The notes beneath the pieces were generated by a model. The model was given only the letters and a program-made list of their open reading frames with translations. It had not been told where the DNA came from and did no database searches. DNA of 7,752 bases from an uncultured Rhodanobacteraceae bacterium (GTDB lineage: Bacteria > Pseudomonadota > Gammaproteobacteria > Xanthomonadales > Rhodanobacteraceae): NCBI GenBank assembly GCA_913053815.1, contig CAJXGK010000078.1:1-7752 (forward strand). Reading direction: 5' to 3'. Numbering within the stretch: the first letter of the stretch is position 1; each line of letters opens with the position of its first letter. Made by a program: the position numbers and the translations under genes. Below, piece by piece: positions 1 through 7,200 of this stretch.

Positions 1-194
1 CGCTGGAGTTTATGCATCCAGAGACCAGTGGTTATGCCGATATTGCCGAAGATGGCCAGGGTGCCGAAGCCGAGGAAAGGGTAATCGCCGCACCGACGAC
101 GGTAGTGAGAGAGGGGCCAAAGATCGGCCGGAATGAGCCTTGCCCGTGTGGATCAGGCAAGAAGTACAAGCATTGTCATGGTCGCTTGAGCTGA
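1..194 (+). CDS. secA: Protein translocase subunit SecA, C-terminal fragment
   Basis: This is the 3' end of a gene that starts left of the window; the frame is open from base 3 and gives 63 residues before a TGA at 192-194. The last 20 or so residues hold the SEC-C zinc-binding motif ([14 protein letters not shown]: Cys-X-Cys, then Cys-His) preceded by GRNEP, which is nearly the same as the E. coli SecA end. The 30-odd residues before it are acidic and Ala/Glu-rich, as expected of the variable SecA linker. In the family this tail binds zinc, SecB and phospholipids, while the body of SecA is the ATPase that drives preproteins through SecYEG. SEC-C motifs also end some unrelated proteins, but the exact form and the LEFMHPE stretch upstream fit SecA best. 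It converges on apaH, with 112 nt between the two stops and no clear T-tailed terminator. Confidence 0.9.
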   Translation, partial: LEFMHPETSGYADIAEDGQGAEAEERVIAAPTTVVREGPKIGRNEPCPCGSGKKYKHCHGRLS

Positions 195-293
195 ATGCGT
201 AGCCAAGGGTAGCTCTATAAATGGGCGACGCGGCTTGATGGCTGGGTTGCGTTCTCCGCGCCAATCACCCCCACCCGGTTTGGGCGAAGGTCC

Positions 294-313
294 GGACTGT
301 CTGATTTCAGTCC
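294..313. other. Hairpin over the apaH stop codon
   Basis: GGACTG (294-299) and CAGTCC (308-313) form a perfect 6-bp stem with an 8-nt loop, and the apaH TGA lies inside it. It sits between the convergent ends of secA and apaH, so a weak bidirectional terminator or a 3'-end stabiliser is possible. There is no run of T after the stem on either strand, so I do not call it an intrinsic terminator. The rest of the spacer (195-306) shows only a weak 4-bp stem (270-284) and nothing else I recognise. Confidence 0.3.
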
Positions 314-1086
314 TCGTCTTCGGAGCGCCGCCGCCGGTTCGGTTCGGCGGTATCGATAGCATAAATATTCAAACCACGAAACAACCCCAGACCCGACCAA
401 TGCCCGCAAATGATACGGGTCTGTCGGCGCACCATACCCGGGACCTCAAACCATGGGTAGCGACCGGCGGGCTGGGTTCCGGGTCGCCCTTTGCTGTCGA
501 AATCAATGCGACCGTGCACATCACAGTAACGCATGCGAGTGAATATGTTGATACTGGCGCGAACACGGTCCAGTCCACGCAGACGTGGATGCCAAGCAGG
601 GGGCACATTACCGAACAAGTATTTCATGAGACGCTGGTATCTTGGACCTAGCAGTTCGCGTTCGACCTCACTTGCCGAGCGTTGGGCTTGCTTGAGTCCC
701 CACTGTGGAGCCAGGCCGGCATGTATCAAGGTGTAGCCGTTGGCGGGATCATGATGCAATAGTTTCTGTCTGCGTAACCAGTCAAGCAGAACCTTGCGGT
801 CCTCGGCAAAAAGTACCTTGCGTAAATCAGGGTTGATCCGTGCTTGGGCCTGCTCCGGCCTTTCGGCTACGGCCAGCAGGCTCAGGTCATGGTTGCCGAG
901 AGTAATTACACAGTTTTCACGTAAGTTGTGAATAAGGCGAAGAGTCTGCAATGACTCGCCACCGCGGTTGACCAGATCACCGCAAAACCACAAGTGATCG
1001 ACCGCTGGGTCAAAGTTTATGAAATCCAGCAGACGCGAGAGTTCGGGATAGCAGCCTTGTACATCGCCGATAGCATAAATGGCCAT
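307..1086 (-). CDS. apaH: Symmetrical Ap4A hydrolase (diadenosine tetraphosphatase) ApaH, unusual C-terminus
   Basis: The protein has 259 residues against about 280 in E. coli. ApaH hydrolyses Ap4A symmetrically to two ADP and also removes nucleotide-tetraphosphate caps from RNA. Metallophosphatase motifs are visible in order: GDVQG (7-11; ApaH proteins often have Gln where many relatives have His), GDLVNRG (36-42), GNHD (64-67), HAGLAPQW (122-129), FTRMRYC (182-188) and GHWSGLGL (228-235). The metal-binding core is therefore intact. The end is odd: after NIYAIDT the family normally continues with a GC-W-GG-LTALRL segment, and here a charged tail, AEPNRRRRSEDED, follows at once. Neither alternative frame encodes the lost segment, so it looks deleted or replaced rather than frameshifted. 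The ATG shares its A with the apaG stop (TGATG) and has no good ribosome binding site of its own, so translation is probably coupled to apaG. It is the last gene of the block. Confidence 0.93.
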   Translation of the reverse strand: MAIYAIGDVQGCYPELSRLLDFINFDPAVDHLWFCGDLVNRGGESLQTLRLIHNLRENCVITLGNHDLSLLAVAERPEQAQARINPDLRKVLFAEDRKVLLDWLRRQKLLHHDPANGYTLIHAGLAPQWGLKQAQRSASEVERELLGPRYQRLMKYLFGNVPPAWHPRLRGLDRVRASINIFTRMRYCDVHGRIDFDSKGRPGTQPAGRYPWFEVPGMVRRQTRIICGHWSGLGLFRGLNIYAIDTAEPNRRRRSEDED

Positions 1087-1436
1087 CAGTGCAGCACGCA
1101 GGGTATGGTCAGAGTCAAGGCGGGGGTATCCGCTGTCAATCGGGCTCCATTATCGACCAGTATGGCATAGCCTACGTCGTACCGGGGGCCGGTACCGAGG
1201 CGGGTTTTAAGAGTGGCCCCGCCGGGGTATTCCAAGCTACGACTCGGGGCGAGGTATGACCGGGTGCTGTGCGGTAGGCGGGGCTGATTTGAACTCTGAG
1301 TCCTGTTGGGGTAGAGGAATAGGTAACGGTCAGCCCTTGTTACGCTTGCGTTGGCAAGGTATTGGAATGCGGGCCGCACGCTGAACTCGTATATCGTAGA
1401 TCTAATCATGCTTAGATTGTGGGCCAGGGTTGGCAT
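1086..1436 (-). CDS. apaG: ApaG-like protein (Co2+/Mg2+ efflux protein family), shortened in the centre
   Basis: The protein has 116 residues from the ATG at 1436; the family usually has about 125. The N-terminal part (YEFSVRPAFQYL, then RADRYLFLY) matches the start of ApaG. The C-terminal part (YLAPSRSLEYPGGATL, LGTGPRYDVGY and TADTPALTLTIPCVLH) matches its end, including the P-VLH terminus. Between YLFLY and YLAP there are about 18 residues where E. coli ApaG has about 40, so the stretch with the R-W-IT and GEGVVG signatures is missing. The fold is a small fibronectin-III-like beta sandwich. The old CorD name reflects a cobalt/magnesium resistance phenotype, and the biochemical role is uncertain. 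I chose the 1436 start because GGAGG lies 10 nt upstream; the frame stays open to an ATG at 1571, which has no ribosome binding site. Its position directly before apaH supports the call. It may be diverged, adapted or decaying. Confidence 0.72.
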   Translation of the reverse strand: MPTLAHNLSMIRSTIYEFSVRPAFQYLANASVTRADRYLFLYPNRTQSSNQPRLPHSTRSYLAPSRSLEYPGGATLKTRLGTGPRYDVGYAILVDNGARLTADTPALTLTIPCVLH

Positions 1437-1446
1437 CTGCGGCAAG

Positions 1447-1451
1447 CCTCC
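1447..1451 (-). promoter_or_regulatory. Ribosome binding site of apaG
   Basis: GGAGG on the minus strand lies 10 nt before the ATG at 1436. It decides the start of apaG against the upstream ATG at 1571 and the downstream ATG at 1409, neither of which has a comparable site. I see no convincing -35/-10 pair in the surrounding 1437-1575 spacer. Confidence 0.6.
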
Positions 1452-1575
1452 GCGTGTCACCGGCTGCTGGATGCTTACAGTTCGGTAACCGTTTGAGCTC
1501 GCTGGTCCCGTGCCCAGTTCCCGGAAAGGTGGACAATCGGTTGGCTGCCGCGGCATGAATGGGTGGGGCATTGCA

Positions 1576-2361
1576 TCAAGACAACTGGGCTAGACGGATG
1601 AACTCAGCCGGAGACAGGGTTTCAGCCCGGGCCTCGGGACGTAGGCCAAGGGCTCGAATAGCTTCAGCATCGAGCAGGCCACGCAGCGCATTGGCCAGGA
1701 TTTTGCGGCGTTGTGAGAATCCGGCTCGGACGATATGTTCCAGTCTCGCTAAGTCGACTCCATCGAGTCCGCTGGCACGTTCTGGAATTAAGCGTACCAT
1801 CGCTGATTCCACCTTGGGAGGAGGGCGAAAAGCGTTTGCCGGGACCTGGAACAACGGTTCGACCCGGCAGACTAGCTGCAGCATGACACTGAGACGCCCG
1901 TACTCCTTGCCACCTGGGGAGGCCGCCATGCGCTCGACGACTTCGCGCTGCAGCATGAAGTGCATGTCCTGAATGCATGCGGCATACCGCAAACTGTGGA
2001 ACAAAATCGGGCTGGAGATGTAATAGGGAAGATTGCCGACGATTCGTAATGGACGACCGGCAGCCAGTTCGCCCAGATCGGTTTGCAATACATCACCATG
2101 GATAATCTTTAGTAAGCCATGGCCGTGGGCTCGACGGCGCAGTGGCTCAATCAGATCTGTGTCCAGTTCAATAACCGTGAGGGTTGCGCAGCGCTCCAGT
2201 AGCGGTAGCGTGAGTACGCCCTCACCGGGGCCGATTTCCAGCACCGTGTCACCGGGTTGTGGGTTGATGGCCGTGATAATACGGTGAACAATGTCCGTTT
2301 GGTGTAGAAAGTGCTGGCCGTAACGTTTCTTGGGGCGGTGTTGGGAAGGCAAGGCGCTCAT
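1576..2361 (-). CDS. rsmA: 16S rRNA dimethyladenosine transferase RsmA (KsgA)
   Basis: The protein has 261 residues; E. coli has 273. It uses SAM to dimethylate two neighbouring adenines (A1518 and A1519, E. coli numbering) in the 3'-terminal hairpin of 16S rRNA, a late checkpoint in small-subunit assembly. Visible motifs are RYGQHFL (13-19), the SAM-binding LEIGPGEGVLT (41-51), ELD (65-67), HGDVL (88-92), the catalytic NLPYYISSP (110-118), VPANAFRPPPKVES (173-186) and FSQRRKILANAL (215-226) in the C-terminal helical domain. All key elements are present. The ATG overlaps the pdxA stop as ATGA and has only a poor Shine-Dalgarno, which suggests translational coupling to pdxA. A 139-nt spacer separates its stop from apaG. 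Loss of this enzyme gives kasugamycin resistance in E. coli. Confidence 0.98.
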   Translation of the reverse strand: MSALPSQHRPKKRYGQHFLHQTDIVHRIITAINPQPGDTVLEIGPGEGVLTLPLLERCATLTVIELDTDLIEPLRRRAHGHGLLKIIHGDVLQTDLGELAAGRPLRIVGNLPYYISSPILFHSLRYAACIQDMHFMLQREVVERMAASPGGKEYGRLSVMLQLVCRVEPLFQVPANAFRPPPKVESAMVRLIPERASGLDGVDLARLEHIVRAGFSQRRKILANALRGLLDAEAIRALGLRPEARAETLSPAEFIRLAQLS

Positions 2362-3359
2362 GGCCTGTACTGAAGGCGTCGTATCACCATGGTTATCGCA
2401 GTGTCACAGGCGGCTAATAGACTACTTAGATCGGCGCAACCCTGACCCGCCAAATCCAGTGCCGTGCCATGATCGACCGAAGTGCGGACATAGGGCAGAC
2501 CCAGGGTAATGTTGACCGCTGTATCGAAGGCCTCGGCCTTGAGTACCGGCAGGGCCTGGTCATGGTACATGGCCAATACCGCATCGTAATGCTTGCGCAT
2601 AGCGGGAATGAAGGCGGTATCAGCCGGTAACGGCCCGAGCAGATGCAGACCCTGGCTGCGCAGCGCATCGAGAACCGGGGTAATGATTTCAATTTCCTGT
2701 TTGCCCAGATGGCCATCTTCTCCGGCGTGCGGATTCAGTCCGAGGACGGCAATGCGAGGTTCGGGAAGACCAAAATCATCTTGCAGTGAGGTATTCAGGA
2801 TCAACAGTTTCTCACGCAGCCGCTGGGTGGTGATGGCTGCCACAACCTGGGCAAGAGGTAGGTGGGTGGTAGCCAGAGCGACTCGCAACTGGGGGGCGGC
2901 AAGCAGCATCAACACCGGGACAGCGGCTCGTGAGGCAAGATACTCGGTATGCCCGCTGAAGGCGATCCCGGCGGCGTTGATGCTGGCCTTCTGCAAGGGG
3001 CCGGTAACCAGACCGTCGGCGTGCCCGTTGAGGCACAAGTAGCTGGCCTGTTGCAGGCAGTTTAGTACGTAAGGAGCATTGTCCGGAGTGGGGTGGCCGG
3101 GGACTTCCAGTTGGCATAAGGGTTCGGCGAGTACTTGCAAATGACCAGGCCTGGAGGACTGTGTCCAGGTGGTATCGAAAGGCTCAATCTGCAGGGTGAG
3201 TCCTAGTTGTGCAGCGGTTCTCGAAAGCAGTTCGGGGTCAGCAATGGCCACGATATCGGCGGCATGCTCCTGCATGGCCAGACGACAAGCCAATTCCGGG
3301 CCGATCCCAGCCGGCTCACCCGGCGTCAGAAGCAGCCTTGGCCTCCGCATGGCGGACAC
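2358..3359 (-). CDS. pdxA: 4-hydroxythreonine-4-phosphate dehydrogenase PdxA
   Basis: The protein has 333 residues, about the usual family length. It oxidises 4-phosphohydroxy-L-threonine with NAD(P) in the DXP-dependent pyridoxal phosphate pathway; PdxJ uses the product. Visible landmarks are TPGEPAGIGPE (12-22), LVTGPLQKASI (117-127), SGHTEYLA (135-142), and the three metal-binding histidines in ATTHLPL (H166), LNPHAGEDG (H211) and AMYHDQALPVLK (H266). These have the same numbering as in E. coli. NITLGLPYVRTSVDHGTALDLAG (283-305) is the conserved substrate-binding end. The start is GTG at 3359: AAAGG lies 9 nt before it, while the in-frame ATG at 3350 is too far from that site. The GTG is 1 nt after the surA stop, and the end overlaps rsmA by 4 nt, so pdxA sits firmly inside the operon. 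Confidence 0.97.
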   Translation of the reverse strand: MSAMRRPRLLLTPGEPAGIGPELACRLAMQEHAADIVAIADPELLSRTAAQLGLTLQIEPFDTTWTQSSRPGHLQVLAEPLCQLEVPGHPTPDNAPYVLNCLQQASYLCLNGHADGLVTGPLQKASINAAGIAFSGHTEYLASRAAVPVLMLLAAPQLRVALATTHLPLAQVVAAITTQRLREKLLILNTSLQDDFGLPEPRIAVLGLNPHAGEDGHLGKQEIEIITPVLDALRSQGLHLLGPLPADTAFIPAMRKHYDAVLAMYHDQALPVLKAEAFDTAVNITLGLPYVRTSVDHGTALDLAGQGCADLSSLLAACDTAITMVIRRLQYRP

Positions 3360-3360
3360 T

Positions 3361-4680
3361 TCAGGAGGCCTTTACGGGAGCCTTGAGCGACGCATCGAGG
3401 ATGCGGATATAGGCCTGGGTCCGCAGATTACGCAGAAAGTTCCGATAGGATTCCTCGGCTTTACGGGTGGCAATGGCCCGGCGAGCCTGCTCGCGCCGGA
3501 CCTTTGTGGTGATATTGGCCTGACGGCTACCTAAGCGTTGTACGATCAGCCAGCCGTTGGGAACTCGTAAGGGTAGGGAAATCCCGCCGTCTTGGAGCTT
3601 GGGTAATGCCTTGGCAATTACTGACCCCCATTTCTTAGGGGCAAACCAACCCATATCCCCCCCCAGGTTGGCGGTCGTCTCGTCATTGGAATCTGTCTTT
3701 GCGGCTTGGGCGAATTTTACCTTGCCGGCAATAATCTTTAGGCGCAGCTTGGCAAGCTTGGTCTGGGCCTGGGCGCTGTTAATCAGCAGGGTGGTGCGGA
3801 TGAGAATGTTGCGGGCGTGATACTCGGTGACGATGGTCTTGGGAGTAGGACGCTTGCTCTCAACTTTGAGAATGTAGAACCCTTCAGGTGAGCGCAACGG
3901 AGCCGTGATCTGTCCGGGCTTCATCTTTAACACGATGCCCGCCAGGGTTGTCGGCAGCTCGTCAATCCGGCGCCAGTTGACACTACCGCCTTCCAAGGCG
4001 TTCTGCGCTTGAGAATACTGTACAGCGGCGGCATTGAAGTCCATACCAGCGGCTAGAGCCTGTTCTACTTTCTCAGCTTTGTTCTTGGCCGCGCTGACCT
4101 GGTTGGGATGGGCCCCTTCCGGAGTAGCAATCAGGATTTGTCCAAGCTTCACCTCACCGGCTTTGGACAGCGGGCTGGCAAGCAGATTGTTGACCTCGGT
4201 CTGGCTGACTTGAACCGAACCTTTCAAAACGCTGTCACGCAGCTTCTGAACCAGAATCTGGTTGCCTACTTCATGTTGAAAGGCAGTGAAACTACCCCCC
4301 TGTCGGGTGATAGCCTGTTGTAGTTGGGCCAGAGTCATACGGTTTCGCGTGGCCACATTACGCAGCGCTACATTCAGTTCCTGATCAGAAACGCGGATGC
4401 CGTTGGTATGGGCACGTTGGACCTGAAGTTTCATCAGGATCAGGCGTTCAAGCACCTGACGTTCTAGAATGGGCTTGGGAGGGAGTTGTTGGGGATGAGT
4501 GACATATTGATGCAGAACTTGGGCCAGAGTTCGGTCAAGCTTGCTTTGTAAAACCACGCCGTCATTGACCACGGCAGCAATGCGATCTAGGGGCTGAATG
4601 GGCTGCAACAACTGGGCATGACTGACATACGGCAGACATAAGAAGAGCGCCAGCACAAAAAGGGCGGTAATTCGCTTCAT
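3361..4680 (-). CDS. surA: Periplasmic chaperone and peptidyl-prolyl isomerase SurA
   Basis: The protein has 439 residues (E. coli 428). SurA escorts unfolded outer-membrane proteins through the periplasm to the BAM complex. Residues 1-22 form a signal peptide (MKR, then a hydrophobic core, ending SHA before Q23). The N-terminal chaperone region (about 30-170) starts with LDRIAAVVNDGVV. The first parvulin domain spans about 175-275 (LGQILIATPEG, YSQAQNALEGG, PLRSPEGFYILKV), and the second about 285-385 (HARNILI, ANLGGDMGWF, PLRVPNGWLIVQ). A C-terminal helix follows (REQARRAIATRKAEESYRNFLRNLR), as in E. coli SurA. The ATG at 4680 was chosen because it gives a clean signal peptide and has AGGA 5 nt upstream; the frame is open further upstream, but that would put 53 extra residues over the end of lptD. 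The gap to lptD is 34 nt, so the two are probably co-transcribed. LptD is a known SurA client, which suits the pairing. Confidence 0.97.
   Translation of the reverse strand: MKRITALFVLALFLCLPYVSHAQLLQPIQPLDRIAAVVNDGVVLQSKLDRTLAQVLHQYVTHPQQLPPKPILERQVLERLILMKLQVQRAHTNGIRVSDQELNVALRNVATRNRMTLAQLQQAITRQGGSFTAFQHEVGNQILVQKLRDSVLKGSVQVSQTEVNNLLASPLSKAGEVKLGQILIATPEGAHPNQVSAAKNKAEKVEQALAAGMDFNAAAVQYSQAQNALEGGSVNWRRIDELPTTLAGIVLKMKPGQITAPLRSPEGFYILKVESKRPTPKTIVTEYHARNILIRTTLLINSAQAQTKLAKLRLKIIAGKVKFAQAAKTDSNDETTANLGGDMGWFAPKKWGSVIAKALPKLQDGGISLPLRVPNGWLIVQRLGSRQANITTKVRREQARRAIATRKAEESYRNFLRNLRTQAYIRILDASLKAPVKAS
3369..3373 (-). promoter_or_regulatory. Ribosome binding site of pdxA, inside the end of surA
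   Basis: AAAGG on the minus strand lies 9 nt before the GTG at 3359. It is placed within the last codons of surA and favours the GTG start over the ATG at 3350. This arrangement implies that pdxA is translated from a surA-pdxA message. Confidence 0.5.
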
Positions 4681-4714
4681 GGAGATCCTGCGACGGGTCG
4701 GTATACGGCGGCTA

Positions 4715-6973
4715 TCAAGGATAGCCAAGAATAGCACGCTCCAGGAATGTACCACTTTTCCGTCCGATTGAGCCGAGGCCCTTGAACTCGACTTCAAGCA
4801 TGACGGCATTGGTGGTGCGGCCCTGAAAATCACGAACATAGTGGCGTATGACGGTACGAATTACCATGCAGCAATTGTCCCACTGCAGTCCGGCGAAGGC
4901 TTCCAGGGTTTTCTGATCACGAACGGAATAATTCCAGCGGCCTACCAACCCCCACCCTGGACGTATCGGCCAGTAGGTTGAAATATCGTACTGATCAAGT
5001 AAGCGGCGACGGTAGCGGTAGGCCATGTTAAGTACCCCGTCGCTGCCGATGCGTGCTTGTAGGTTGACGCTGGAAACCGTAGTGCGATGGGCAAAGGGGT
5101 CGTATTGCTGGGCGAGTGTGAGACGCCAGTGGGGCGATAAGGTCAGATTGAGAATTCCTACATAATTTGACCCGGCCGGGTCGACGATCGTCCGTCTCGG
5201 CAGCTGCACCCGTGGTGCGGTGAAGTAACGGATCTGACCAATACTGGCCGACAGGCGGGTCACGCCTCCGGCATCAATCAGCCGGCTGGTTAGAGTAAGA
5301 GTCAGGTTGTTGGCATCGATCTGCCGGTCAGCTCCGCTGTACTGATTGCTGCTGAACAGGGTCCAGTAATCGAAGGTCAGTGGCTGGGTATCGAAAATCG
5401 GTAGATTGTTCTGGTTGCGGTAAGGGACATACAGGTAATAGGCCCGGGGTTCTAGGGTTTGCGTATACGCCTGTCCGAACAGCTTGACCTGGCGGTCGAA
5501 TACCAGGCCGGAGTCAAGCTGTACGATGGGTAAAGCCCGGTCGGGGTGGGCATCGCTGGCACGGTCGAGCCAATAGCGGGTGAATCGGTAGCCGATCTGG
5601 GGGCGCAGGAACCAGGCAGCGCCCTGGATGGGCATGCTGAAATAAGGATACAGATCGACTCGCCGGCCGTTCAGTGCATGGCTTTTGCGAAAGGCTACGG
5701 CTTCGCTATTAAGCCCAATCTGCATGATCTGGCCGATAGGTAGGTTGGCCGAGAACGTGGCGCGTGGCAGGCGGGTGTATGGTTGCACGCTTGGTGATAA
5801 GGTCGGGTCGGTCAGCTGGTAGGCGTCGGCACCGATAGCCGCGTTCCACCATCGGCCTGAGCCATGCAGATAGGCATTAGAGCCGAGTAGGCTGATTGCC
5901 GAGAAATTGAGGCTGTTGCCGAAATCCTCAAAGTACCGGGCATCGCTAACCCGGTTGAGGTGGCTGTCAAAGCTCCAGTTGGGGCCCAGTGCGGTATGGT
6001 CAGCGAAACGTAGATGCCAACGCTGGCGTTCACTTAGCCGGTCGGTAGGCATTAAATCGAAGTTGAACCGGCCCTTGCTGGAACCCAGTAGATAGCGAAA
6101 TTCCGTACCGAGCAACAGGCCGCGCCGGCTGTAGATTGTGGGAGTAAGGGTGGCGTCATAATTGGGGGCGAGATTCAGGTAATAGGGTACCCGGATATAA
6201 CTGCCGCTTTGACTGGATCCACCGAAACTGGGCGAGAGAAAACCACTCAGGCGTTGGCCATAGATCGGGAAGCGCATCCATGGAAGCCACAGAAAGGGCA
6301 CATCATGCACGCGCATAGTTACGTTACGAGCCGTACCGATGCCGGTGTTCTGGTTGATGTGGATGGTATCCGCCTCGATCTCCCACATCCGCTTCTGGGG
6401 CGCACAAGTACTGAATGTAGCAGCGGTGTAGCGGCTGTGCTTGGCATCAAGGATGTTGGCTTGCGCTGCGGTGCCGTTGCCGCGGGCTTGCAATAGCTGG
6501 TAACGCACCGTACGCGCCACCGCATGTTCCGGCTTATTGGTACCGTCAATGCTGCGGGCTTGCAACAGCAGTCCCCGATCCTGATAGCGCACATCGCCGG
6601 TGGCCTGATAGGCGGTGCTGGCCAGGGTATAGTCGATGCGTTGGGCATGCAGCAATTGATCGGCGCGTTGCAGACGCACATCGCCGAGCAGGGTATAGGT
6701 CTTACGGTTGGCACTGAGAATCTGTCGGGCGTAGGCGTTGATCGCAGACGGCTGGCGCTGGCTGCGGTTCTTGGCAAGACCGGGCACGTAGAACTTGAAT
6801 AAGGCATTGGGCCGGCACAGGCTGTAGTCGAAACGTGGCGGTGGGCACGAAAACGCCCCCAGCGGACAAGCCTGGACCGGGTGGATTGCGGCTGCGCCCG
6901 CGGATCCATAGACCAGCGCCATGGCTAGGCGCAGCAACCATCGAGTTGGGGTGAGCGAATGCAGACGCGACAC
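4715..6973 (-). CDS. lptD: LPS-assembly protein LptD (OstA/Imp)
   Basis: The protein has 752 residues (E. coli 784). LptD is the outer-membrane beta barrel that, with the lipoprotein LptE, inserts lipopolysaccharide into the outer leaflet. A signal peptide covers about 1-35 (LLRLAMALVYGSAGAAA, ending VQA before C36). The periplasmic LptA-like jellyroll follows (about 80-195: YTLLGDVRLQRADQLLHAQRIDY, TGDVRYQDRGL). The barrel runs from about 200 to the end (VPFLWLPWMRFPI, RLSGFLSPSFGGSSQSGSY). Cysteines are C36, C43, C53, C190 and the adjacent pair C701/C702 in WDNCC; E. coli has C31, C173, C724 and C725, which form two long-range disulfides. All four equivalents appear present, plus two extra at the N-terminus. 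The GTG at 6973 is the only reasonable start, since an in-frame stop lies 9 nt upstream; its ribosome binding site is weak. It is the first gene of the block. In E. coli lptD is a sigma-E target, but I could not find a convincing sigma-E promoter here. Confidence 0.97.
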   Translation of the reverse strand: MSRLHSLTPTRWLLRLAMALVYGSAGAAAIHPVQACPLGAFSCPPPRFDYSLCRPNALFKFYVPGLAKNRSQRQPSAINAYARQILSANRKTYTLLGDVRLQRADQLLHAQRIDYTLASTAYQATGDVRYQDRGLLLQARSIDGTNKPEHAVARTVRYQLLQARGNGTAAQANILDAKHSRYTAATFSTCAPQKRMWEIEADTIHINQNTGIGTARNVTMRVHDVPFLWLPWMRFPIYGQRLSGFLSPSFGGSSQSGSYIRVPYYLNLAPNYDATLTPTIYSRRGLLLGTEFRYLLGSSKGRFNFDLMPTDRLSERQRWHLRFADHTALGPNWSFDSHLNRVSDARYFEDFGNSLNFSAISLLGSNAYLHGSGRWWNAAIGADAYQLTDPTLSPSVQPYTRLPRATFSANLPIGQIMQIGLNSEAVAFRKSHALNGRRVDLYPYFSMPIQGAAWFLRPQIGYRFTRYWLDRASDAHPDRALPIVQLDSGLVFDRQVKLFGQAYTQTLEPRAYYLYVPYRNQNNLPIFDTQPLTFDYWTLFSSNQYSGADRQIDANNLTLTLTSRLIDAGGVTRLSASIGQIRYFTAPRVQLPRRTIVDPAGSNYVGILNLTLSPHWRLTLAQQYDPFAHRTTVSSVNLQARIGSDGVLNMAYRYRRRLLDQYDISTYWPIRPGWGLVGRWNYSVRDQKTLEAFAGLQWDNCCMVIRTVIRHYVRDFQGRTTNAVMLEVEFKGLGSIGRKSGTFLERAILGYP

Positions 6974-7118
6974 GAAGGATTCTCAAGGCAAACGGCGCTA
7001 AGCTAACAGAAAGCGGTAATCACGCCTACGCAATGCTACCTCAGGTTCCCGGCAATGGCGTGTGGGGCTTACTTAATACTGAGCGGTCTGTGGGGTATCA
7101 GCCAGCCGCTATCAAGAT

Positions 7119-7135
7119 GCCGTTTATTAAACGGC
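7119..7135. repeat. Perfect 8-bp inverted repeat, AT-rich centre
   Basis: GCCGTTTA and TAAACGGC are separated by a single T (GCCGTTTATTAAACGGC). It lies about 146 nt upstream of the lptD start. The near-perfect dyad with an AT-rich centre suits a dimeric regulator binding site better than a terminator, because no T run follows on either strand. A DNA-binding role is inference only. Confidence 0.4.
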
Positions 7136-7200
7136 CGACTAACGAAAACTCACCTTTTACCCTTGTGGGGGCGAAATATTCACCCTCTTGAACCCGGGGT

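Noticed and set aside
195..306. A bidirectional intrinsic terminator between secA and apaH
   Set aside because: Stems are present but short, and no T tract follows on either strand.
235..651. A 138-codon open frame on the + strand over apaH
   Set aside because: It is antisense to a well-supported ApaH, has no recognisable motif and no good ribosome binding site. The same holds for the + strand frames over rsmA, pdxA, surA and lptD.
1086..1571. A 161-residue apaG starting at 1571
   Set aside because: The extra 45 residues match nothing in the family and the ATG has no ribosome binding site; GGAGG supports the start at 1436.
3361..4839. A longer surA of 492 residues starting at 4839
   Set aside because: It would overlap the last 125 nt of lptD and bury the clear signal peptide that begins at the ATG at 4680.
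7020..7049. A sigma-E promoter for lptD with GGAACCT as its -35 at 7049-7043 on the minus strand
   Set aside because: No matching -10 lies 15-17 nt further on; a -35 word alone is not enough.
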